A stretch of 40,779 nt of DNA from Lysobacter sp. ISL-50 (GTDB taxonomy: Bacteria > Pseudomonadota > Gammaproteobacteria > Xanthomonadales > Xanthomonadaceae). Below are positions 30,333-38,945 of the stretch, piece after piece. The first letter of the stretch is position 1. Each line of letters starts with the position of its first letter. The position numbers and the translations under genes are program-made. The notes beneath the pieces are model-generated. The model was given only the letters and a program-made list of their open reading frames with translations. It did not search any database and was not told the DNA's origin. Location: assembly GCF_018612875.1 (NCBI RefSeq), contig NZ_JAGGRI010000019.1, forward strand, positions 1 to 40,779. Reading direction: 5' to 3'.

Positions 30333-32741
30333 ATGAGCCAAAATCGTTCGCAACCGTCGAGTGTCGAAGCTCGGACGCAGGGAGGGAACCGCGAGGCGTC
30401 CTGGGCCGATCGCGGCCACGGCGAGAGCGGCGGTACGCGGGCGCCGGATGAGGTCCCGTTCATCCGCTCGGCGCTGCCTGCGCCGCAACCGGCCCAGGCT
30501 TGCCGAAGTTTCGCTCGCCGGGGCGTGCAAGGTATTGGCGGCATAAGCCGCTCCTTGGCTTTCGCCGTCGTGGCATCGTCGGATCGCTGGCGTCGCGGTT
30601 GCCAGCTGCTGGCGGCGGGTAAGTCCGGATTCGCCGCGGCGCTGCTATCGCTCTGCGTAGCGTTGTCGCCTTCCATGGCATCGGCCGCGGCCTGGGCGAC
30701 GGGCGGAAGCAGTCCTTATCGCAGCCAGATTTTGTGGCTTACCTGGGGCGATCCCAGCGGCACCACCACCGGCAACGGCACGCTGGGCGCGCCCCTGGCC
30801 AACGGCAATCGCTCGATCGCCAACGTGACGGTCAACGGCGTTCCATTGGCCGTCACCTGCACGCTCAACAACATCACCACATTGGTGGGCGCGCCGGGCA
30901 TCTGGGCCTGGGGCTCAGGCCAGTGGGGCGGCGATCTGCTCGACAACCTCTACAACATCGGCGGTACCGGCACGGCGAATCAGCTGATCAATGGCATCGA
31001 TATCGGCGGCGCGGTTAAAACCTTCACGATCACCTGCTCCGCGACCTTGAATGGGGCGCCTTACGATATTCCGGGCTTGATCATGGCCGACGGCGAGCAG
31101 GCCGGTTTTTCACCGCAGGAGCCCGCCCCCAACAACACGGAATATGTACAGGGCACGGCCGATGGCGTCTGGCACGTGGCCGAGCGGATGCGGGTCAATT
31201 GCAATCAGGGCTATACGGCGACCCTCAGCGCCGACAGCCAGACTCTGAGGTTGGCCGGGCCCAACAGTGCGGCTTGCGTCGGCGGCGGCGCCGCAGGGCC
31301 GATGGCTACGGCTTTCCTGCGCTTCAACCCCAGCGCGTACAGCGGCGCCAACCGCCAAGTCGTGACGAACTGGCGCCTCAACGCCGGCGGCGGCAGCATC
31401 ATCGCCATCGGCCTGGTCATTCCCGTCGACGGCGGCGATGCACCGTCGATCTACGGCACCGCCGCGCATATGCTCAATCCCACCTACAGCGCGGACTCGC
31501 TGGCTCCCGGCGCATCCGTCGATGTTTTCGGCGCCGGCTTCACCCTCAGCGTGCCCAGCAACGCCAACCCGCAGATGCTGGGGGCGACGGTGGACAACGA
31601 CGCCACGGTCGTCAACACAACCACCGTGATCACCCCGGCCGGCAATGTGGCGGCGAGCGTGGACAACACGACCGGGCAGACGCCCGACGACGAGGCCGCC
31701 TTCGCCACGCTGCCTGCGATCGAAGGGACCGCAACGAGCTATTCGCTGACCGTGCCGCTGGGGGCGACGGCCGCGTCGGGCGGGCAGGTCTGCGGCTGGA
31801 TCGACCTCGATCGCGGCGGCAGCTTCGGCGACAACACCGCCGAGGAAGCTTGCGCGACGTTCGCCGCGGGCGCCGCCAGCGCCGTCCTCAACTGGACTCT
31901 TCCGACCGGCAACGACTACGTGGCCGGCAACAGCTATGCGCGCCTGCGCATCGGCCGCGACGCGGCCCCCGTCGGCAGCCCGACCGGGCTGGCGAATATC
32001 GGCGAGGTCGAGGATTACCCCATCGAACTCAGGCCGCGCCTGCGCCTCGACAAGGTGACCGTGCCGGTCACCGACGGCGGAGTGTTCAACCTGACCATCA
32101 ACCCCGCGCCGACGGCGGCGTTCACCGCCAACAACCAGGGCAACGGCGGCACCACCGGCTTGCACAGCGTCCCGCTGGGCGGCGCGGTGACCCTGAGCGA
32201 AACCGCCGGCACCGCCACCAACCTGGCCGCCTACACCGGCAACATGACCTGCACCAACCGCGCCTCGGGCGCGGTTTACGGGCCGACGGCGGGTACCAGC
32301 CACAGCTACACGACGATGACCAGCGCCTCCACCAACGCCGCGGCCAGCACCACGCCCGCGACCACGGCCAACGTCAACGACACCGAGATCACCTGCGTAT
32401 TGACCAACTCACTGCAGGCGGACCTGGCGATCACCAAGACCAACACGCCCGCCATCGGGCCGCTCGATCAGCCCGACGACACCGTGACTACCGGCGACGC
32501 GACCACCTACACCCTGGTGGTGACCAATCACGGCTTGATGCCGGTGACCGGCGCGGTGGTGAGGGACACGCCTGTCGCGGGCATCACCTGTCCGCCCGGC
32601 AATGCGGTGACCATCACCGGCAACGGAGTTCCCGCGGGCAGCTTCACGGTGGCCGATCTGATCGGTGCGAACGGCATCGTGCTGGGCGCTTTGGCGGCGG
32701 GACAAAGCACGAACTTGAGCTTCACCTGTCAGGTGAACTAG
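30333..32741 (+). CDS. Secreted multidomain protein B: CshA-like region, GEVED domain, DUF11 end
   Basis: The 802-residue product starts at an ATG preceded by GGGGGAGAGG. About 97 hydrophilic residues precede the hydrophobic export segment, with a likely cut near A118 (MASA|AAW). Residues about 119-395 resemble CshA-type adhesin non-repeat regions (GSGQWGGDLLDNLYNIGG, YGTAAHMLNP). A GEVED domain follows (about 443-570, GEVEDYPIEL at 557), then a Cys-paired module to 696, and the shared DUF11-type domain 697-802 ending CQVN. Its function is unknown; cell-surface or extracellular binding is inference. The long N-terminal extension is odd; a GTG nearer the hydrophobic core is possible but has no good ribosome site. 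Confidence 0.82.
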   Translation: MSQNRSQPSSVEARTQGGNREASWADRGHGESGGTRAPDEVPFIRSALPAPQPAQACRSFARRGVQGIGGISRSLAFAVVASSDRWRRGCQLLAAGKSGFAAALLSLCVALSPSMASAAAWATGGSSPYRSQILWLTWGDPSGTTTGNGTLGAPLANGNRSIANVTVNGVPLAVTCTLNNITTLVGAPGIWAWGSGQWGGDLLDNLYNIGGTGTANQLINGIDIGGAVKTFTITCSATLNGAPYDIPGLIMADGEQAGFSPQEPAPNNTEYVQGTADGVWHVAERMRVNCNQGYTATLSADSQTLRLAGPNSAACVGGGAAGPMATAFLRFNPSAYSGANRQVVTNWRLNAGGGSIIAIGLVIPVDGGDAPSIYGTAAHMLNPTYSADSLAPGASVDVFGAGFTLSVPSNANPQMLGATVDNDATVVNTTTVITPAGNVAASVDNTTGQTPDDEAAFATLPAIEGTATSYSLTVPLGATAASGGQVCGWIDLDRGGSFGDNTAEEACATFAAGAASAVLNWTLPTGNDYVAGNSYARLRIGRDAAPVGSPTGLANIGEVEDYPIELRPRLRLDKVTVPVTDGGVFNLTINPAPTAAFTANNQGNGGTTGLHSVPLGGAVTLSETAGTATNLAAYTGNMTCTNRASGAVYGPTAGTSHSYTTMTSASTNAAASTTPATTANVNDTEITCVLTNSLQADLAITKTNTPAIGPLDQPDDTVTTGDATTYTLVVTNHGLMPVTGAVVRDTPVAGITCPPGNAVTITGNGVPAGSFTVADLIGANGIVLGALAAGQSTNLSFTCQVN

Positions 32742-33190
32742 CGAAGACGGGGGCGCAGCGGCCTGCACAGGTCGCTGCGCGCGTCGCGGGGGCGAGGACT
32801 TCGTCGCTGAATTTCACGGTCACTCGCGCCTCATTCCAGCTTGCTCCACGTTCACGAACGCCCACGGTGCGAATCGGCGCGCGGCAACGATGCAGCGCAA
32901 CAGCAGCTTTCTCATGTCGATTCGGTGCCGCCGCGTCGCTGACGCAGGGCGGCGCGCAGATTGAATTCGTACGAGTCTGATTGATCTGTACGTTGCGCAG
33001 GCAAACACTGAATGGGCTAAGGCAGAACTGAAGCGTTGCTTGCGCGTCATCCCCGCACAAGCGGGTTCCGCTTCACTTCGGCAGAAGACGTCCAGCGCCT
33101 TTGTTTCGATCGTTCGTTTGCCGGAGAAGAATTTTTCTCTCGCCGCATGACCGTGATCGTTCAGATATTCCTTCCGCTCCATGGCGATGC
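32742..33190 (+). repeat. Long direct repeat downstream of gene B, copy 2
   Basis: This is the homologue of the block after gene A, with scattered substitutions and small indels. The motif TACGAGTCTGATTG lies at 32970-32983. It includes an imperfect TCATCCCCGCACAAGCGGG hairpin related to common intergenic repeats of this family. No gene is supported. Confidence 0.85.
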
Positions 33191-33239
33191 GGATACGTTC
33201 GCCGCCGCACCGTAACGATCGAGGTTAGGGACGATCACC

Positions 33240-33424
33240 ATGCTTTTTTCCATAGGGACCTCCAGCCAAAAAGGCGCTGATAACGGTGTGTCGCGCTCGC
33301 CATCCAGGGGCTGTGGTTCTTGTTCGCCGCGTTGGCGGTGCTGCTGCGCAGTCGGCTCATGCCGCACCCTGGATCTGCGATGCGGCAGGTTATCTGTTCC
33401 AGCGTTCGGCATCCGGAGGCAGCG
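33240..33424 (+). pseudogene. 5' fragment of a gene-A paralogue
   Basis: Bases 33290-33420 closely follow the signal-peptide and early mature region of gene A (27504-27630). Shared stretches include GGGGCTGT, TTGGCGGTGCTGCTG and ATCTGTTCCAGCGTTCGGCA, and the fragment would encode WICDAAGYLFQRSASGG. The frame is broken upstream (an early TGA and a deleted base in the CTGCTGC run), and the gene stops abruptly where the third pnp-terminator copy begins. It is the remnant of a fifth family member. Confidence 0.8.
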
Positions 33425-33484
33425 TAATCGCCGCGGGTCATCGCTGGATCGGGAAACGCGGGCTTCGGCCCGCTTTTCTTTTGC
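33425..33484 (+). repeat. pnp 3'-end repeat, copy 3 (decayed)
   Basis: It begins at TAATCGCCGCGGGTCATCGCTGGAT, shares the GGGTCATCGCTGGA variant with copy 2 rather than copy 1, and includes the hairpin GCGGGC-TTCG-GCCCGC plus TTTTCTTTT. It therefore derives from copy 2 or its ancestor. Confidence 0.85.
33458..33482 (+). terminator. Third pnp-type terminator
   Basis: GCGGGC, TTCG, GCCCGC, then TTTTCTTTT. The A-tract side has decayed, so the stem is six pairs. It may end the gene B transcript. Confidence 0.7.
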
Positions 33485-33599
33485 CCCGATCGAGCAGGAA
33501 TTCGAAGGTGGAAACCGACGTGTCCGGTCACCGGGTGTCCGGATTGGAGACAACGGCGCGATTTATGACCAATACAGCTGGTTCGATCAGGGAGTCCCA

Positions 33600-36266
33600 A
33601 TGAAAAAAATGTCTGATGGCCGAGCTATAGAGCGATCCGGGGCTCCCAAGGATGGACACGGTACGGGGATGACCCCGAAGTGGATGGGCGGATGCAGGCG
33701 AGCTCTGTCCAAGCTTGCCCTGCTGGGCCTTCTGGCGGGCGCGTTCGCGCCGGTGGGGGCCGCGCATGCGCAAACCTGCGGCAATTTGCTCAAGAACGAA
33801 TTCGGCGGAACCTTCGGCACTATGCCTTTGCCCGGCCCTCCGACGCGACGCGATATGCAGAATCCGCAGGTGCCCAATGCGAACGGTTACACCTATCAGA
33901 CCGGCGCTCCGACTGGGGCCGGCGATTACACGGTGACCAGCGGCAATTTCGTCGATAATGTTTTTCCGGGGAACAATCATTGGGAAAATATCACCGGGCA
34001 CAACGCCGGCGGCCCGATCAGTCAAGACGATGCGTTCATGACGATCAACGGCCAGACCGTTTTCGGCCAGACCTTTTATTCCCAGGATCTGGTGCTGGTG
34101 GGGGGGCAGGGCTACACGATCAGCGTGTGGGCCGCCAATGCCGTGGACTTCAACGACCCCAGCACGTTTGGTCGGCTCGGCGTGCGCGTGCGCAATCTGG
34201 CCACGAATGCGATCGTCGCTGGCGGCGATGCCTCCACGATCTCGCTTCCCTCGCGACCGGACAACAACACGACGCAATGGTTTGAAGCCAGATCCACCTT
34301 TACCGTCCCTACCGACGGCCGTTACCGTTTCGAGCTGTATAACGCCGCCACCACGTTCTCCGGCAACGATTTCGTCATGGATGACATGAGCATCACCGCA
34401 TCCAGCCAGGCCGGTTGCCCTGTCGATTTCGGCGACGCGTCCGACACCGGTACCGGAACCGCGACCGGTAATTACCAGACCCTGCTGGCCGACAGCGGGC
34501 CGCGCCACGGTCTTGTCGCGGGCCTGTTTCTGGGCGCCAGCGCCACGGAGGAAGCCGATGCTCTGCAGAACGCCACCGCCACCGGCGACGTGGACAACGG
34601 CATCGGCGCGATTCCCGCGATCACGACCAATCCTGGAGGCGTGGTCACCATTCCGATCACGGCGCTGAATCTAAGCGGTTCGGCGGCATCGGTCGTCGGA
34701 TACATCGATTTCAATCGGGACGGCGACTTCCTGGATGCGGGAGAGCGGTCCGCGGCAGTGAACGTTCCGAACAACGGCACGACTACGGCAACGCAGAATT
34801 TCAGCCTCAGTTTCACCGTGCCCAACGGCACCATGGTGGGCACATCCGTGCTGCGCGTGAGACTTGCCAATGACGCTGGCGAGATATCGACGGCAGTGGG
34901 AGCGGCAAGCACCGGCGAGGTGGAGGACGCGCAAGTTCAGATCACTTTGGGGCCGACCGCAACGCTGCAGTTGGCCAAGGCCTGGGCGAACGGAAGTCCT
35001 GCCGGCAATCAGGTCACCATCGGCGCGACTACGGGCGGCGCCAACAACACCGCGGCATTCAACGCCACCGCACCGAATGCGGCCAATAGCGGAGCCGCGG
35101 TGACGGTTGCGGTGGGTAACGTGATTGCGCTGCCCGCCGAAACGGGCACCAACGTGGCGAACTACACCACCACCATCGCCTGTACCGGCGGCCACACCCT
35201 GTCTGGCACCGACGGACAGCAGGCCAATACGCTGACCATCACCAGCCGCAACGCGGCGGTGTGCACTTACACCAATACCCCGCGCACGGCGACCTTGCAG
35301 TTGGCCAAAGCCTGGGCGGCCGACAGCACGGCCGGCAATCAAGTGACGGTCGGCGCGACCACGGGCGGCGCCAACAACACGGTGGCGTTCAACGCGACGG
35401 CGCCGACCGCCGCCAATAGCGGCACACCGGTGGTCGTGAGCATGGGAAGCACGATTACGCTGCCGGCCGAAACCGGGATCAACGTGGCGAACTACACCAC
35501 GACAGTGGCGTGTACCGGCGACCACACGCTGTCGGGCACGGACGGCCAACAGAGCAACACGCTGATCATCACCAGCACCAATCCGGCGGTGTGCACCTAC
35601 ACCAACACCCCGCGCACCGCGCGTCTGACCTTGCGCAAGCAGTGGAGCGGCGCCGAGGTGGGCGACGACGCGACGATCACGGTCTCGCGCGGCGCGACAG
35701 TCATCGATACTTTGGATTCGGATGCAGGCGCCGCCGGCGAGTTGGATGCCGACGTCACGCCGACGACGGTGTTCATCGGCGAAACCGTCACCCTGGCCGA
35801 GACCTTGGCGGCAGCCAATGTGGGTTTGTACGACGACACCTTGGCCTGCACCGGCAGCGCCGATGCCGATCCGGCCGACGGGCTGACCATCGGCGCGGCC
35901 GACACCGCGATCGTGTGCACCTACACCAACACCCGCCGCGTCGCCGACTTGTCGATCACCAAGACCAACACGCCCGCGGCCGGTGCCTTGGACCAGATCA
36001 ACGACACGTTGGATTCGGGGCAAGCGACGACCTACACCTTGCTGGTCACCAACGACGGCGCCACGGCGGTGACCGGCGCAGTAGTCAGAGATACGCCCGG
36101 AGCGGGCATCACCTGTCCGCCCGGCAATGCGGTGACCATTACCGGCGACGGCGTCCCGGCGGGCAGCTTCACCGTGGCCGATCTGACCGGTGCGAACGGC
36201 ATCGTGCTGGGCGCTCTGGCGGCGGGACAAACCACGACCTTGAGCTTCACCTGCCAAGTGAACTAG
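33600..36266 (+). CDS. Secreted multidomain protein C: jelly-roll-like domain, GEVED, three Cys-paired modules, DUF11 end
   Basis: The 888-residue product has a long signal region with a likely cut after A57 (AAHA|QTC). Residues 58 to about 270 look like a jelly-roll binding domain (YTISVWAANA, GRYRFELYNAATTFSGND, FVMDDMSI). A GEVED region follows, 273-447 (DFGDASDTGTGTATGNYQ, GYIDFNRDGDFLDAGE, GEVEDAQVQI at 439). Next come two 110-residue LQLAKAW modules (456-565, 566-675), one LTLRKQW module (676-782), and the DUF11-type domain 783-888 ending CQVN. The start is the ATG after GGGAG; an ATG at codon 24 is also possible. The function is unknown; extracellular carbohydrate or surface binding is inferred from the fold alone. 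Confidence 0.83.
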   Translation: MKKMSDGRAIERSGAPKDGHGTGMTPKWMGGCRRALSKLALLGLLAGAFAPVGAAHAQTCGNLLKNEFGGTFGTMPLPGPPTRRDMQNPQVPNANGYTYQTGAPTGAGDYTVTSGNFVDNVFPGNNHWENITGHNAGGPISQDDAFMTINGQTVFGQTFYSQDLVLVGGQGYTISVWAANAVDFNDPSTFGRLGVRVRNLATNAIVAGGDASTISLPSRPDNNTTQWFEARSTFTVPTDGRYRFELYNAATTFSGNDFVMDDMSITASSQAGCPVDFGDASDTGTGTATGNYQTLLADSGPRHGLVAGLFLGASATEEADALQNATATGDVDNGIGAIPAITTNPGGVVTIPITALNLSGSAASVVGYIDFNRDGDFLDAGERSAAVNVPNNGTTTATQNFSLSFTVPNGTMVGTSVLRVRLANDAGEISTAVGAASTGEVEDAQVQITLGPTATLQLAKAWANGSPAGNQVTIGATTGGANNTAAFNATAPNAANSGAAVTVAVGNVIALPAETGTNVANYTTTIACTGGHTLSGTDGQQANTLTITSRNAAVCTYTNTPRTATLQLAKAWAADSTAGNQVTVGATTGGANNTVAFNATAPTAANSGTPVVVSMGSTITLPAETGINVANYTTTVACTGDHTLSGTDGQQSNTLIITSTNPAVCTYTNTPRTARLTLRKQWSGAEVGDDATITVSRGATVIDTLDSDAGAAGELDADVTPTTVFIGETVTLAETLAAANVGLYDDTLACTGSADADPADGLTIGAADTAIVCTYTNTRRVADLSITKTNTPAAGALDQINDTLDSGQATTYTLLVTNDGATAVTGAVVRDTPGAGITCPPGNAVTITGDGVPAGSFTVADLTGANGIVLGALAAGQTTTLSFTCQVN

Positions 36267-36345
36267 CGAAGGGGCGGAGCGACCGGCAGCGGCCGCTCCC
36301 GGTTAAAGCGGGTACGAGGGTTCCGTCGCCGTATTCCACGGCGGG

Positions 36346-36365
36346 GCGGGTCTCGTCCCGCTTTT
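36346..36365 (+). terminator. Probable terminator after gene C
   Basis: GCGGG, loop TCTCGT, CCCGC then TTTT, about 80 bp after the stop. The stem is short. The remaining 140 bp before gene D holds a hairpin-like TTCCCGCGCAGACGTGGC but no gene. Confidence 0.6.
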
Positions 36366-36508
36366 CACATTTACGCAGTCCAGGCACGAAGCGGCCATAA
36401 CGCTGCTTTTTGCTTGTCGTTCCCGCGCAGACGTGGCTGCACGGTGCGAGGACATATTGTTTGCCAGCGCTTCGAGAGCGCTCGCTGGTCAATGCAGGGA
36501 GGGGGATC

Positions 36509-38029
36509 ATGCGAGTCGGAACAAGTTTCAAGGCCAGGCGCGGCAACGGGCAGGCCCGCGCGCAGGCATGCGGGCAAGGCCGGCGCGGTCTTTTCGGTTC
36601 TGGATCAACGGCGATCGCACAGCCGGCATCGATGCTCGCATTGCTTGCGATGGGGACGGCCTTGGCACCAATGAAAGCGCCGGCACAGGAGATCGCCGGA
36701 GGCGAATGCGCGGCAGGGGCGAGCGTCGCCACGCCGAATTTCGATGCCGGCTGGTTCCACAACCAGCCACGGCCTTCGCCCTTGCCCTCGCGCAGGCAGG
36801 ACGGGTTCTGGGCGAACCCGCCGGGTGGCCCCGTCGTCTACTGGGACAGCCCGCGAGACGCCAGCCCGATAGGCGTCGACCCCGGCGTGGTCGCCAACTA
36901 CGCGGCCGACGAAGTGGTGGGAAGCGGACTGACCGCCACCGTCGCTCCTGCCACGACCCGATACGACTACCTCGGCGTCAACGGCGCGGGGTCGACCTTC
37001 GCCCAAGCGGCGACCGGCAACGACTACCTGCAATACCAGTTCACGACGCCGGCGAATGCGGCTGCGCGCTTGTTCTTCAAGCGCACCGGTTTCGGCGCCT
37101 ATCCCTCCGAGGCCTACAGCTATGCGGTGCGCGTCTCCACCGATCCCACGTTCGCCAGCTATTGGACGATCACCCAGAACGTGGCCGTCACCAGCGCCGC
37201 CGGCTACACCTACAACACCGCGAACACGAGCCGTTTTCCGCTGCTGAGACCGAACACGACCTATTACCTGCGCGTGTATCTGTATAACCGCACCGGCACC
37301 ACATCCCTCGCACCGGCCAATACCATCGGGGCCGACGATTTCCAGTTCGGTACCGCGATCTGTCCGTTGCCCACGGTCACCGTGACCAAGGTGTCCAACG
37401 CGGGCACGGGTACGTTCAATTTCACCGGCAGCAACGGCTTCGCCGCGCAAAGCATCGCCACGGTCACGCCCGGCATCGGCGTCGCCGGCGCCACCCAGGT
37501 GATGGCCGCGGCCAATACCGCGACGACGATTGCCGAAGCCGCCCCGCCAGCGGGCTTCGCCTTGACCGCGATCAATTGCACCGGCCTGCCGTCGGGAACG
37601 CCCACCTATACCGTCAATGGCGTCGGCGGCGGCAATGTGGTTCTGCCGGCGGCCGCGATGACCCCGACGGCCAACATCGCCTGCACCTTCACCAACGGTA
37701 TGCTGGCGAACCTGTCGATCACCAAGACCAATACGCCCGCGGCCGGTGCCTTGGATCAGGCCAACGACACGGTGAATTCGGGGCAAACGACGACCTACAC
37801 CCTGGTGGTCACCAACGACGGCACCACGGCGGTGACCGGAGCAATAGTCAGAGATACGCCCGGCGCGGGCATCACCTGTCCGTCCGGCAATGCGGTGAAC
37901 ATCACCGGCGCCGGCGTCCCGGCGGGCAGTTTCACCGTGGCCGATCTGATCGGCGCGAACGGCATCGTGCTGGGCGCCCTGGCGGGTGGGCAAACCACGA
38001 CCCTGAGTTTCACCTGTCAGGTGAACTGA
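36509..38029 (+). CDS. Secreted protein D: unknown N-terminal domain, prealbumin-like module, DUF11 end
   Basis: The 506-residue product starts at an ATG after GGGAGGGGG. A basic N-terminus of about 40 residues precedes a hydrophobic core, with a likely cut after A59 (KAPA|QEI). Residues 60 to about 285 form a domain I do not recognise, rich in Tyr and Thr (FFKRTGFGAYPSEAYSY, TTYYLRVYLYNRTGTTS), probably all-beta. Residues about 288-400 are a prealbumin/SpaA-like module (VTVTKVSNAGTGTFNF, ending ACTFTNG). The DUF11-type domain 401-506 ends in CQVN. It lacks the AKAW and RKQW modules of A and C, and it is the last member of the array. Confidence 0.82.
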   Translation: MRVGTSFKARRGNGQARAQACGQGRRGLFGSGSTAIAQPASMLALLAMGTALAPMKAPAQEIAGGECAAGASVATPNFDAGWFHNQPRPSPLPSRRQDGFWANPPGGPVVYWDSPRDASPIGVDPGVVANYAADEVVGSGLTATVAPATTRYDYLGVNGAGSTFAQAATGNDYLQYQFTTPANAAARLFFKRTGFGAYPSEAYSYAVRVSTDPTFASYWTITQNVAVTSAAGYTYNTANTSRFPLLRPNTTYYLRVYLYNRTGTTSLAPANTIGADDFQFGTAICPLPTVTVTKVSNAGTGTFNFTGSNGFAAQSIATVTPGIGVAGATQVMAAANTATTIAEAAPPAGFALTAINCTGLPSGTPTYTVNGVGGGNVVLPAAAMTPTANIACTFTNGMLANLSITKTNTPAAGALDQANDTVNSGQTTTYTLVVTNDGTTAVTGAIVRDTPGAGITCPSGNAVNITGAGVPAGSFTVADLIGANGIVLGALAGGQTTTLSFTCQVN

Positions 38030-38127
38030 CGGCGGCGGCGCGTGCGAACGCCGCGCGCCGCCTCTTGCGCCGCCATCGACTTGGTTTATCGTTGCCGGCG
38101 ACGCGCGCAGCGAAGACCTTGGCGGCC

Positions 38128-38598
38128 ATGCCGGATCGAACCGTACCCACGTTGTATCAATGGCTCGGCGGCATCGAAGCGCTCGAGCGGCTCACCGTGC
38201 GTTTCTACCAGCACGTCAAGAACGACGAACTGCTGGGCCCGGTCTTCGCCCACATGAGCGACGAACACCCGGCGCATGTCGCCGCATTCCTGGCCGAGGT
38301 GCTCGGCGGCCCGGCCGACTATTCGGCGCGCCACGGCGGCCATCCGAACATGATCCGCCATCACTTGAACCGGCACCTGAGCCAGGAGCAGCGCCGGCGC
38401 TGGGTGGGCCTGCTGTTGTCCACCGCCGACGAACTGGCGATGCCGGACGATCCGGAATTCCGCTCGGCCCTGGTCGCTTACCTGGAATGGGGCTCGCGCC
38501 TGGCGGTGATCAACTCGCAGCCCGGCGCGCAGGTCGATGAGGACGCGCCGATGCCGCGCTGGGGCTGGGGCGAGGCCAAGGGCCCGTACACGGATTGA
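38128..38598 (+). CDS. Group II truncated haemoglobin
   Basis: The 156-residue protein is a complete group II (TrHbO-type) globin, a family that binds O2, NO or peroxide through haem. The sequence has LYQWLGG at the start, Y27 at the B10 position in RFYQHV, GGHPNMIRHH with H79 as the probable proximal ligand, and W92 in QRRRWVGLL, the G8 tryptophan typical of groups II and III. The last 25 residues are a hydrophilic tail rich in Pro and Trp. It lies 98 bp after gene D with no clear link. The ATG is chosen because it directly precedes the first helix, although the ribosome site is weak. Confidence 0.9.
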   Translation: MPDRTVPTLYQWLGGIEALERLTVRFYQHVKNDELLGPVFAHMSDEHPAHVAAFLAEVLGGPADYSARHGGHPNMIRHHLNRHLSQEQRRRWVGLLLSTADELAMPDDPEFRSALVAYLEWGSRLAVINSQPGAQVDEDAPMPRWGWGEAKGPYTD

Positions 38599-38945
38599 TG
38601 GCCTGGCGATCCTGATTCGAAGCCGCGGGCGCAAGAAGAGCCTGCCCCGATAGGCTTGTTGCCTTGTCCGGCGTGTGCATCTCTTCTAGAGCGCGGGTTC
38701 TGGCGACGGCGTTGGGCATCATCGGTTTCCCCTGAACCTTCCGTGCGCATCGCGTATCCACCCGTTGGGCGTCATGAACGCGGCAGGGGGATGGCCGCGA
38801 ATCCAGCGCAACGACGCGTCGCATCGTGTTTCGAATCCACTGCGTGACGGGCCCGCGGCCCGGCCTCGCCTCGCAGCGCGCTCATACCGGCGCGGTTCGC
38901 CACGCCGCGAGTTCATGCCGCGACCTCCGACCCCGCCAGGACGCC
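38599..38945. other. Spacer after the haemoglobin gene
   Basis: About 350 bp with no supported gene, repeat or clear terminator. The frames seen are Arg/Pro-rich noise. Confidence 0.5.

Noticed and set aside
27450-38029. Insertion sequence or prophage origin of the array
   Set aside because: No transposase, integrase, terminal inverted repeats or phage structural genes are visible; the duplications involve chromosomal pnp sequence.
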